Source of the DNA: an uncultured Ruminococcus sp.
GTDB lineage: Bacteria; Bacillota; Clostridia; Oscillospirales; Ruminococcaceae
Length of the DNA stretch: 9,376 nucleotides
Assembly: GCA_947178195.1 (NCBI GenBank)
Contig: CAMWXM010000100.1
Span: forward strand, 1-9,376
Direction of reading: 5' to 3'
Below are positions 1 through 6,964 of this stretch, piece after piece. The notes below the pieces were generated by a model, which saw nothing but the letters and a program-made list of their open reading frames with translations, was not told the origin of the DNA and ran no database searches. The translations under genes and the position numbers were made by a program. Positions within the stretch are counted from its first letter, which is position 1; every line of letters begins with the position of its first letter.

Positions 1-130
1 ATAACTCTCTTGAAAACATAAATAATTTTATGTAATATTTATCCAAAATATAAAGGCTTTGAACCTTTCTCCTTGAAACAGCTGTCAGAATGTCACAAAA
101 CTGGAAAATGACGGAAATGAGAAAAAAAGT
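1..130. other. A/T-rich upstream intergenic stretch
   Basis: No convincing reading frame on either strand. It contains one short perfect inverted repeat (ACATAAA at 16-22, TTTATGT at 27-33, 4-nt spacer) and a weak AAAGG...CCTTT hairpin near 52-68. Neither is followed by a proper T-run, so neither is a convincing terminator. The inverted repeat could be an operator or chance in A/T-rich DNA. The end of whatever gene lies upstream is not in the window. Confidence 0.4.
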
Positions 131-159
131 TTGACATATGATTGTTTTGGGAGTATAAT
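131..159 (+). promoter_or_regulatory. Consensus sigma-A promoter of the polysaccharide operon
   Basis: TTGACA at 131-136 and TATAAT at 154-159 both match the vegetative consensus at every base, and the spacer is exactly 17 bp. Transcription would start near 166, leaving an untranslated leader of about 250 nt before ugd. No comparably good promoter was seen before the later genes, and most of them are closely spaced or overlapping. This is therefore the likely main promoter for the whole set. A perfect promoter in front of a long structured leader suggests control after initiation, which is inference. Confidence 0.85.
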
Positions 160-172
160 TATATAATGAATT

Positions 173-365
173 ATAGGTCACCTCTAAAAACCTCCGTCGT
201 ATAGATGTTGTAAAGATTCACGTTAGATTTTCTGTTGGTAAACCGCAGGAATACTGGCGTATCCCAAGGGCACTTCCGTTGGGAATATTTCAAGGTTTAA
301 CGAGCGAAAATATAATGTGAAGATTTACCACAAATATGCGGCGAGGATCTTGAGAAATGACCTGT
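173..365 (+). ncRNA. Structured 5' leader RNA of the ugd operon (unassigned class)
   Basis: The leader can form a nested set of helices found by reading complementary segments. 173-180 pairs with 358-365 (AGGTCA/TGACCT core). 191-203 pairs with 335-346 (12 bp with one bulged C and two G-U pairs). 217-225 pairs with 313-321 (TTCACGTTA/TAATGTGAA, one G-U). Local hairpins are 244-248/254-259 and 262-267/279-284 (TCCCAA/TTGGGA). In addition, 236-242 (TGGTAAA) is complementary to 324-330 (TTTACCA), which crosses the third helix: a pseudoknot or an alternative fold. A further hairpin at 376-381/392-397 lies just before ugd and has no T-run, so it is not an obvious terminator. No riboswitch consensus that I know was recognised. 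Leader RNAs that act in processive antitermination are known for some Firmicute polysaccharide operons (EAR of Bacillus eps, LoaP-dependent leaders); a similar role here is only a hypothesis. Thermodynamics were not computed. Confidence 0.5.
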
Positions 366-416
366 TGTGTAAAAGGCTTCTGCAGCGGAAGAGAAGCTGA
401 ATTAATTGACTTATGA
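357..416 (+). CDS. Possible 19-residue leader peptide (weak)
   Basis: An ATG at 357 opens a 19-codon frame, MTCCVKGFCSGREAELIDL, with three cysteines. Its TGA at 414-416 lies 11 nt before the chosen ugd start and overlaps the upstream in-frame ATG of ugd at 413 in an ATGA arrangement. A GAGG at 343-346 lies 10 nt upstream and could serve as ribosome-binding site. In the proposed leader fold both this GAGG and the start codon are base-paired. A frame this short is easily a chance event, so this is listed as a candidate only. Confidence 0.15.
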   Translation: MTCCVKGFCSGREAELIDL

Positions 417-427
417 GAGGTTATTCT

Positions 428-1657
428 ATGAATAAGGTTTATAAAATAGCAGTAGCCGGAACAGGTTATGTAGGTTTATCAATAGCAGTTTTGCTTTCAC
501 AGCACCACATGGTATATGCTGTTGATATTGTACCTGAAAAAGTTGAAATGATAAACAACAAAAAATCTCCTATAAAGGATGAATATATAGAAAAATATAT
601 TACTGAAAAAGAACTTGATCTGAAAGCCACACTTGATGCAAAGGAAGCATACAGCGACGCTGATTTTGTTGTAATTGCAGCTCCGACAAATTATGACAGC
701 AAAAAGAATTTTTTTGATACAAGCGCTGTTGAAAATGTAATAAATCTGGTAATGGAATATAACCCTGATGCAGTAATGATTATAAAGTCTACAATACCTG
801 TCGGATATACAGCAAGTATTCGTAAAAAAACAGGCAGTAAAAATATTATATTCAGTCCTGAATTTCTCCGTGAAAGCAAGGCGCTTTATGATAATCTATA
901 TCCATCGAGAATAATCGTGGGTACAGATATGAACGACGAAAGGCTTGTAAAGGCGGCTCATGCATTTGCTGAACTGCTTCAGGAGGGCGCAATCAAGAAA
1001 AATGTGGACACCTTATATATGGGATTTACTGAGGCTGAGGCTGTAAAGCTTTTTGCAAATACTTATCTTGCTTTGAGAGTTTCCTATTTCAACGAACTTG
1101 ATACCTATGCAGAAATGAAGGGACTTGATACACAGCAGATCATTGACGGCGTATGTCTTGATCCACGTATCGGTACTCACTACAATAACCCTTCATTCGG
1201 ATACGGTGGATATTGCCTGCCAAAGGATACAAAGCAGCTGCTGGCAAATTATGCTGATGTACCTGAAAATCTCATTGAAGCTATTGTTGAATCCAACCGC
1301 ACCAGAAAAGATTTTATTGCAGACAGAGTTCTAGAAAAAGCCGGATATAACACTGCTGACAGTCAGTGGAAACCAGTCACTGTCGGAGTGTATCGCCTGA
1401 CCATGAAATCCAATTCCGACAACTTTCGTCAAAGTTCAATACAGGGTATAATGAAGCGTATTAAGGCTAAGGGCGCAACAGTTATTATTTATGAGCCGAT
1501 GCTTAAAGACGGTGAAACTTTCTTTGGAAGTGTGGTAGTAAATGACCTTTCAAAATTTAAATCAATGAGTGATGGGATTATTGCTAATCGATATGATAAA
1601 TGCCTTGACGATGTCGAGGATAAGGTCTATACAAGAGATATATTCAGAAGGGATTAA
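428..1657 (+). CDS. ugd: UDP-glucose 6-dehydrogenase
   Basis: A cytosolic enzyme that oxidises UDP-glucose to UDP-glucuronate with 2 NAD+. The 409-residue product has the three expected parts. The N-terminal Rossmann domain carries AVAGTGYVGLS (about residues 9-19). The central part carries FSPEFLRESKALYDNLYPSR and the active-site segment FGYGGYCLPKDTKQL, with catalytic Cys263. The C-terminal UDP-binding domain carries MKSNSDNFRQSSIQGIMKR. The wording closely follows the E. coli Ugd branch of the family (about 390 residues), not the longer TuaD-type enzymes. An in-frame ATG exists at 413, but the ATG at 428 is preferred: GAGAGG at 415-420 is a ribosome-binding site 7 nt before it, and the family normally begins just before the K-I-A-V-A-G strand. 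It is the first gene of the operon, after the long leader. GDP-mannose dehydrogenase is less likely because the UDP-glucose-type motifs match throughout. Confidence 0.95.
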   Translation: MNKVYKIAVAGTGYVGLSIAVLLSQHHMVYAVDIVPEKVEMINNKKSPIKDEYIEKYITEKELDLKATLDAKEAYSDADFVVIAAPTNYDSKKNFFDTSAVENVINLVMEYNPDAVMIIKSTIPVGYTASIRKKTGSKNIIFSPEFLRESKALYDNLYPSRIIVGTDMNDERLVKAAHAFAELLQEGAIKKNVDTLYMGFTEAEAVKLFANTYLALRVSYFNELDTYAEMKGLDTQQIIDGVCLDPRIGTHYNNPSFGYGGYCLPKDTKQLLANYADVPENLIEAIVESNRTRKDFIADRVLEKAGYNTADSQWKPVTVGVYRLTMKSNSDNFRQSSIQGIMKRIKAKGATVIIYEPMLKDGETFFGSVVVNDLSKFKSMSDGIIANRYDKCLDDVEDKVYTRDIFRRD

Positions 1658-1660
1658 TAT

Positions 1661-2482
1661 ATGGGCAGTAAAATAAAAGTTATTGTTGCAACTCATAAAA
1701 AATATCATATGCCGGAAAGTGATATATATCTTCCGCTGCAAGTGGGCGCTAAGGGTAAGGAAAAGCTTGGGTATGAATGTGACGATTCCGGGGATAATAT
1801 TTCAGAAAAAAACCCTTATTTTTGCGAGCTTACAGGCTTATATTGGGCATGGAAAAATCTGGACTGTGAATATATCGGTCTGTCTCATTACCGCAGACAT
1901 TTTTCATATAAAAATTCCCATGATAAAGATAAATTTCAGTCTGTACTGAATACGCAGCAGGCAGAAAAATTGTGCTTAAAATATAATGTCATTCTGCCTA
2001 AGAAGAGAAGATATTATATAGAATCATTGTATTCACATTACAAGCATACTCATTATTCAATACATCTTGATATGACCAGAGACATTATAAGCAAAATGTA
2101 CCCTGATTATATTAAAACTTATGAAAAAACACTGAAGCAGACATATGGATATATGTTCAATATGTTCATAATGGATAAAAAATTGGCAGACAAGTATTGC
2201 AGTTGGTTATTTTCTATTTTGTTTGAGCTTGAAAAAAATATAAAAGCACAAAAAGTACATGATGATATTAAATTAACTCCCTTTCACGCAAGATTCTATG
2301 GACGTGTCAGTGAAATATTATTCAATGTCTGGCTAAATTATCAGCTGAATAACAACAAAATAAAAAAAGAAGATGTTATAGAGATCGGCTGTATACATAT
2401 GGATCCTATAAATTGGTTTAAAAAAATATCGGTATTTCTCAGAGCCAAATTTTTTAAAAAGAAATATACCGGCAGCTTTTAA
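1661..2482 (+). CDS. DUF4422-family glycosyltransferase
   Basis: A 273-residue cytosolic protein with the DUF4422 pattern. It has an opening strand KIKVIVATHKKYHMP (4-18), a sugar-nucleotide region with the conserved NPYFCELTGLYWAWKN (51-66), and YIGLSHYRRHF (71-81). The family is common in capsule and exopolysaccharide clusters, and its members are regarded as glycosyltransferases, some associated with galactofuranose or other hexose transfer. Donor and linkage cannot be read from the sequence. The start codon is 3 nt after the ugd stop, and its ribosome-binding site AGAAGGG (1646-1652) lies inside the end of ugd, so the two are probably co-translated. A basic C-terminal tail (KKISVFLRAKFFKKK) could touch the membrane surface. 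Since glf is in the same cluster, this is one candidate for the Galf transferase; that is inference. Confidence 0.8.
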   Translation: MGSKIKVIVATHKKYHMPESDIYLPLQVGAKGKEKLGYECDDSGDNISEKNPYFCELTGLYWAWKNLDCEYIGLSHYRRHFSYKNSHDKDKFQSVLNTQQAEKLCLKYNVILPKKRRYYIESLYSHYKHTHYSIHLDMTRDIISKMYPDYIKTYEKTLKQTYGYMFNMFIMDKKLADKYCSWLFSILFELEKNIKAQKVHDDIKLTPFHARFYGRVSEILFNVWLNYQLNNNKIKKEDVIEIGCIHMDPINWFKKISVFLRAKFFKKKYTGSF

Positions 2483-2508
2483 ATCAGATCTAAATAAGGA
2501 GAGAAAAA

Positions 2509-3537
2509 ATGGAACCATTGATATCAGTGGTAATTCCGATTTACAATTGTGAAGAAACATTGCATGGCTGCGTGGATTCAGTTTTAAAGCAAACATATAA
2601 AAATATAGAGATATTGCTTATAGATGATGGTTCAGCAGATAAATCCGGAATAATATGTGACGAATATGCAGATAAACACAAAATGGTAAGAGTATTTCAT
2701 CTAAAAAATGGCGGTCCCAGCAAGGCGCGTAACTTCGGTATTAATGAATCATCAGGAGACTACATCCAGTTTCTTGACAGCGATGATACACTGCCTGAAA
2801 GTACGATTTCTCAAAAGGTTTCATCCCTTTTGGATAATAATGCGGACCAGGTCGTAACTGATTATTATCAGACAGTAGATGACAGCCGTACGGTCATAAG
2901 CAATTCAAATCATGGTCTTATGACTTTAGAAGAATATGCTCTGGAATTTTCCGGAGAAAAAAACCAGAGTTTTTATTTTTCTGTTGTATGGAATAAGCTT
3001 TTTAATCGGGAAATATTAAAGAAAAACAATATCCTTTTTAAGGAGGGTCTATCCTTTGCAGAAGACTATGTTTTTAATCTGCAATATCTGGTTTTCTGTA
3101 AAAATGTTTTTGTTTTAAATAAGCCATTATATAGTTACAAAATAGTTACCAGCGAATCATCTCTTTCAAGAAATGCAAAGCTTTTTGAGAACATCTGGAA
3201 AATAAGAAGAGATGTCTTATGGCCGGAGTATAAAAAATTCTATGAATCGGCCGAACTTATAAAAAAAAATCCTGAAGAATTAAAAATCAGTTATCTTCTC
3301 GCTTTTGGAAACGGGATTTATGTTTTATTTAAAGCTGGCAAAACATTATCTGAGGTCAGAAGGCTTATAAAGGAATATTCTAATGACGAGTACCTCAGAC
3401 AAATCGTAAATGAAGTTAAAACAACTGGGATAAAGCAGCTGGCTATAAAAAAACTTGTTAAATACAGACAAGATTTTTTGCTTGCGCTTATGTTCTGGCT
3501 TTATCGCCAGTTTCGACTGTTGAAAGATAAAAATTAA
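2509..3537 (+). CDS. GT2-family glycosyltransferase
   Basis: A 342-residue GT-A-fold enzyme expected to add a sugar from a nucleotide donor to the growing lipid-linked repeat unit at the inner face of the membrane. The family signature is clear: ISVVIPIYNCEETL (5-18), LLIDDGS (36-42), NGGPSKARNFGI (67-78) and the metal-binding DSDD (90-93). Further on are WNKLF (161-165) and AEDYVFN (184-190), which contains the acidic pair that usually marks the catalytic-base region. The C-terminal third has no domain I recognise. A strong ribosome-binding site, AAGGAGAG (2496-2503), lies 5 nt before the ATG. The donor sugar cannot be predicted. It resembles the other GT2 in this window (4777-5847) in architecture but not closely in sequence outside the motifs, so they are not recent duplicates. 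Confidence 0.9.
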   Translation: MEPLISVVIPIYNCEETLHGCVDSVLKQTYKNIEILLIDDGSADKSGIICDEYADKHKMVRVFHLKNGGPSKARNFGINESSGDYIQFLDSDDTLPESTISQKVSSLLDNNADQVVTDYYQTVDDSRTVISNSNHGLMTLEEYALEFSGEKNQSFYFSVVWNKLFNREILKKNNILFKEGLSFAEDYVFNLQYLVFCKNVFVLNKPLYSYKIVTSESSLSRNAKLFENIWKIRRDVLWPEYKKFYESAELIKKNPEELKISYLLAFGNGIYVLFKAGKTLSEVRRLIKEYSNDEYLRQIVNEVKTTGIKQLAIKKLVKYRQDFLLALMFWLYRQFRLLKDKN

Positions 3538-3555
3538 TGTGGGTTGAAGTGTTAT

Positions 3556-4715
3556 ATGAATTTAGGTATTGAGTTGAATTTGAAAAAAAAAAAGATTTAA
3601 GTGATATATTTTTTTTCGCAGCATACTTTTTTATGCTGTTGCAAACTGCGCTGGAACATACTAACTTTCAAGGCAATGCTTTTGTGCCAATTGTAATAAA
3701 AATTGCGGAAATGCTAACTATATCTTTTATGCTGATGCGTCTTTGTACAATAGAATACGGTATTTCATCTGTTATAAAAATTATTGTCTGTATACTTGTT
3801 TTGATGATATCTGCCTTTACTAGTGGTACGGTAAGATTACTTAAAAGCTTTATATTAGTGATATGCGCCAAAAATATTGATTTAAAGGATATATTAAAAT
3901 TTGATTTGAAATTCAAATCGGTGTATACTGTTATATTGATCACTCTTTCATTAGTTGGAATATTGCCAAAAGAATCCCAATTAATTTTTAATAATTCAGT
4001 AAGATATGTCTTTGGATTCATTCATCCGAATATATTTGGAACATATATAACCATAATTATGATGGAATATTTTTATGTATACAAAGTCTCCCTAAAAAAA
4101 TATCTGATTATTGTATTGCCTATACTTACATTATTTACGGCATTAAACGTCAGTCGAACAATGTCGGTGTGTATCGCTATACTGATAATATTAGTTGTTC
4201 TGTATTATTGCAGACCAAAAATATACAACTGGAGAATATTCAAATATTTTGCAGTAATTATACCGCTGGTGACTATTGCAGTCTGCTTTATTTATGATGA
4301 TAAAAATAATGTGATGCTTAAGTTAAACGGTCTTTTAAGCGGAAGATTAGAACTTTCAAAAGAATATTTTGATTATTTTGGTATTTCAGTATTGGGACAG
4401 CGTTTGCCGCTTGTAACCAATGGATACCGTATAGTGGGTTTTCACCCCTTTGAGCTTTCTCTTGATATGGCATATATAAATCTTATTATGCAATTCGGCG
4501 TAATAACTTTCCTTCTGCTTTGTTCGGCTTATTATCTTGGTATAAAAAAATATTCCCAAAAAGGGGAAGATAATAAATTAATAATATTTATACTGATTTT
4601 TTTGATATTCGGTGTAACAGAAAAACATATATTTAATATTGCTGTTAATTTCTCACTTTTTGGATTTACTTTGTTAATATATAAAGACCATAAAACAGGA
4701 AGATTATGCCTTTAA
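3556..4715 (+). CDS. wzy: Wzy-like polysaccharide polymerase, out of frame at an A11 tract
   Basis: An integral membrane protein of the O-antigen/capsule polymerase type, which would join repeat units on the outer face of the membrane. About 11-12 hydrophobic segments are visible. The body has FGFIHPNIFGTY (127-138 counted from the ATG at 3633), the HPN motif typical of the family, and LSGRLELSKEYFDYFG followed by a large loop. The ORF with a conventional start begins at ATG 3633, but that ATG has no ribosome-binding site and would cut into the first membrane segment. The same frame stays open upstream to 3573 without a start codon. A better start is ATG 3556, giving MNLGIELNLKKKK, but it is one base out of phase: eleven A's (3583-3593) lead into ATT TAA. 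With twelve A's the protein runs through KKKKDLSDIFFFAAYFFMLLQ to give 386 residues. See the finding on slippage. The family call is firm; the exact start and intactness are not. Confidence 0.75.
3583..3593 (+). repeat. A11 homopolymer tract at the start of wzy
   Basis: Eleven consecutive A's lie 27 nt into the frame that starts at ATG 3556. One extra A would restore a full-length polymerase; as given, that frame stops at TAA 3598-3600 after 14 codons. Such tracts are classic sites of polymerase slippage, both during replication (phase variation) and transcription, and are also classic sequencing-error sites. The sequence alone cannot tell these apart. Confidence 0.8.
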
Positions 4716-4776
4716 GGCAGAATACTGTTTTTGATTTCCGTGAAAATTTGTTTAGTGAAAGGAATGTCCGTTTAAT

Positions 4777-5847
4777 ATGCCAAAATTATCGTTTGTAATA
4801 CCTGTATATAAAATAAAAGAAGAATATCTGAAAAAATGCATAGAAAGCATATGCAAGCAGACCAACGGCGATTTTGAAGCCATTTTTGTAGATGACGGTT
4901 CTCCTGATAACTGCGGACAGATATGCGAAGAGTATACCACTGAGGATAAGCGTATAAGGGTTATCCATCAAGAAAACCAGGGAGTTTCTGTTGCAAGAAA
5001 TACTGGTATTTATGCAGCTGAATCAGACTGGATAGCTTTTGTTGACGGTGATGACTGGGTTGAAGATGATTTTGTTGAAACTGTACTTCCATATTTGGAG
5101 AAAATAAATACGGACGTTTTGGTCTATGCTGCAAATATTGTGTCATCAGAAAAAACAGAACGTTCTAATATATTGTCCTGTGAAAATGAGACTTTTGTTT
5201 CCCCTGAAATGAGGGATTATATTCTCTTTCAGACGCTAGGAGCTGAAAGTCATAAAAATCTTTTTGGCATGGGTGCGCCCTGGGGCAAAATCTGCCGCAA
5301 AGACTTTTTAATTGATAAAAATGTGTTATTCTGTCCAGGTATAAGACGTATGCAGGATACGCTGTTTTCTTTATATGTTTATGCGGAAGCTGAAAAAATT
5401 TATTATATAGATTCAGCACTTTATAATTATAACAGGAATAACGATTCGGCTTGTACAAGGTTTAATTCTGATAGTACCGGAACATTTTTCCCGCTGCTTG
5501 AAGAAATGAAAAAATTCACAGCAAAATATCCGAAAATTACAAAAAGGGCAAAACTGGAAACTGCTTATAAAAAACGTATCGTTGATATTGTTTTTAATTG
5601 CTGCGGTGTAAACTACGGACACCCTGACAACAACAAAACCTTTAAGCAAAAAAAATCTGAGCTAAATGAGCTGGTTAATAATCAGATGGTCAAAAATGCC
5701 ATAAAGGAATGTGATTACAGCTTGTTCCCTGTCAAAAGGCGTATAATGGGTTATCTTCTTAAATTCAATATGATAAGTTTGTTTTTGAAGCTTTGGATCA
5801 AACGAATGAAAGCTCAGGAAAAACAGCTTGAGGATGGTATTTTATGA
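4777..5847 (+). CDS. GT2-family glycosyltransferase
   Basis: A 356-residue cytosolic GT-A enzyme for repeat-unit assembly. Motifs in order: LSFVIPVYKIKEEYL (4-18), IFVDDGSPDNCG (36-47), NQGVSVARNTGI (67-78), metal-binding DGDD (90-93), PWGKICRKDFL (168-178), and the acidic MQDTLF (192-197), which takes the place of the usual EDxxF. The C-terminal part is basic and may lie on the membrane. The nearest ribosome-binding site, GAAAGGA (4756-4762), is about 14 nt upstream, longer than usual. A 4-codon frame (ATG 4764 to TAA 4775) lies between them and might couple or damp initiation. No earlier in-frame start exists that would improve this. The stop TGA overlaps the next ATG (ATGA at 5844-5847), a sign of translational coupling. 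Donor sugar unknown. Confidence 0.9.
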   Translation: MPKLSFVIPVYKIKEEYLKKCIESICKQTNGDFEAIFVDDGSPDNCGQICEEYTTEDKRIRVIHQENQGVSVARNTGIYAAESDWIAFVDGDDWVEDDFVETVLPYLEKINTDVLVYAANIVSSEKTERSNILSCENETFVSPEMRDYILFQTLGAESHKNLFGMGAPWGKICRKDFLIDKNVLFCPGIRRMQDTLFSLYVYAEAEKIYYIDSALYNYNRNNDSACTRFNSDSTGTFFPLLEEMKKFTAKYPKITKRAKLETAYKKRIVDIVFNCCGVNYGHPDNNKTFKQKKSELNELVNNQMVKNAIKECDYSLFPVKRRIMGYLLKFNMISLFLKLWIKRMKAQEKQLEDGIL

Positions 5848-6818
5848 AAAAGTTTATATACGTCAGCAGTTCAGAAGGAACTATGTCTTCAGTGCTTTTT
5901 AAAGATCTGACAAAGCATTCAGATAAAACTGAAACTGTTAAAGGCTTTTTTTCACTGCCTGAAAAACCTCAAGGGTTTATTGTTAAATATGCCAGAAAAC
6001 TGTGCAAGATACCTGTGCTATATGAACTGATATTTTTTTTCTTTGATATTCTTTTTTTCAGATTCAAAAAAATTGATAAAGAAAATGATTACTATATTCT
6101 TTCTACTAATTTGCGTACTCCGGGATTAAGTTACGTTTATCTGCGTAAATTTTTCAGGAAAAATCCTAATGTGCACCTTGTCTTTCTGACGATTGATACA
6201 TACTCAAAACCATTTTGCAGATGTATGAGACATTTATGCGAAAATATACCTGAAATTATAGTTTACACATATGACAAAGATGATGCTGATAAATATGGAT
6301 TCAACTATAATATATGCATTTATTCAAAAGTTGATCTTCCTAAGCAGCCTGTAAAATATGATTTGTACTTTTCGGGGTATGACAAGGGACGTCTGGAGAT
6401 GCTGAAAAGTATACAGAAAAAATGTGAGAAAAATAATATATTATCATATATAAAAGTTGTATCAAAAGAAGAAAAATCTGGTCAGAAAGACGGTATACAC
6501 TTTATAGATTACAACATGCCATACATGGAAATTTTAAATGAAACTATGCAGACTAACTGCATACTAGAAATTCTTCAGGAGGGTCAGGCTGGTTCAACAC
6601 TGCGTTACTATGAAGCGCTGATGTATAACAAGAAACTTCTTACAAACAATAAAAACATAGTTAATCTGCCTTTTTATGATTCTGAATATATGTTTGTATT
6701 TGAAAAACCGGAGGATATTGACTATGATTGGATAGCCCGAACTGAAAATATCAACTATAATTACGATGGACGATTTTCACCATTGAAGATTATTGATAAA
6801 ATAGAGGTGAGCAATTAA
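5844..6818 (+). CDS. Putative GT-B-like glycosyltransferase, family uncertain
   Basis: A 324-residue protein that I cannot place in a named family with confidence. The N-terminal half begins with a beta-strand-like KKFIYVSSSEGTMSS and has a hydrophobic, Phe-rich stretch (about 60-74) that could be a membrane-surface helix, then DYYILSTNLRTPG (82-94). The second half opens with KYDLYFSGYDKGRLEML (171-187). It carries a conserved-looking block CILEILQEGQAGSTLRYYEA (239-258), then MYNKKLLTNNKNI. That block sits where GT-B enzymes bind the nucleotide sugar (acidic residue, Gly-rich turn, and a Glu one or two helical turns on). Proteins of this shape occur in polysaccharide clusters of Clostridia and Bacteroidetes. 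Its ATG overlaps the stop of the GT2 gene before it by 4 nt, so the two are probably made in step. Given glf downstream, a Galf transferase role is possible but unproven. Confidence 0.6.
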   Translation: MKKFIYVSSSEGTMSSVLFKDLTKHSDKTETVKGFFSLPEKPQGFIVKYARKLCKIPVLYELIFFFFDILFFRFKKIDKENDYYILSTNLRTPGLSYVYLRKFFRKNPNVHLVFLTIDTYSKPFCRCMRHLCENIPEIIVYTYDKDDADKYGFNYNICIYSKVDLPKQPVKYDLYFSGYDKGRLEMLKSIQKKCEKNNILSYIKVVSKEEKSGQKDGIHFIDYNMPYMEILNETMQTNCILEILQEGQAGSTLRYYEALMYNKKLLTNNKNIVNLPFYDSEYMFVFEKPEDIDYDWIARTENINYNYDGRFSPLKIIDKIEVSN

Positions 6819-6820
6819 TT

Positions 6821-6964
6821 ATGAAATTAAAAGCAATAGGTTATTATTTAAAACACTGCGGAGTTAGAGGATTAATTGATAAAGACTTATAGACTGAAAT
6901 AGAATTTACTGACAGAATTGAGAAAAAAATTCAGAGGTATATTGCAAGGAATGGTAGGAAATAA
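6821..6964 (+). pseudogene. N-terminal relic of an unidentified gene, with in-frame amber
   Basis: A good ribosome-binding site (GAGGTGAG, 6804-6811) precedes ATG 6821 by 9 nt. The frame reads MKLKAIGYYLKHCGVRGLID and a few more residues to TAG at 6890-6892. It then continues in the same frame with TEIEFTDRIEKKIQRYIARN, which looks like real protein, to TAA at 6962-6964. Short basic openings of this kind (hydrophobic, Tyr-rich, then Gly-Leu-Ile) begin several polysaccharide glycosyltransferases, but there is too little here to name a family. I read it as the surviving 5' end of a gene lost by deletion and later hit by a nonsense mutation. The intact translation start suggests that the loss is fairly recent. 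Confidence 0.5.

Noticed and set aside
376..397. GCTTCT/AGAAGC hairpin as an attenuator terminator before ugd
   Set aside because: The stem is short with a 10-nt loop and is followed by GAATTAATTGAC, not a T-run, so it does not look like a rho-independent terminator.
166..412. Known riboswitch or ribozyme classes (c-di-GMP-I/II, SAM-I, cobalamin, lysine, TPP, c-di-AMP, glmS, T-box)
   Set aside because: The conserved core sequences I know for these were not found in the leader, so no class was assigned.
413..427. Earlier in-frame ATG at 413 as the start of ugd
   Set aside because: It would add only MRGYS, and the GAGAGG ribosome-binding site (415-420) lies downstream of it, correctly spaced for ATG 428. 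No good site precedes 413.
3633..3635. ATG 3633 as the genuine start of the polymerase
   Set aside because: It has no ribosome-binding site, falls inside the first hydrophobic segment, and protein-like sequence continues upstream in the same frame.
3668..4021. 117-codon - strand frame inside wzy
   Set aside because: It is the antisense of a membrane-protein coding region on the + strand and shows no motif or ribosome-binding site of its own.
4707..4719. Palindrome TGCCTTTAAGGCA at the end of wzy as a terminator
   Set aside because: At most 5 bp of stem with a 3-nt loop, and the only T-run (TTTTT) starts several bases later. The next gene follows closely with no new promoter.
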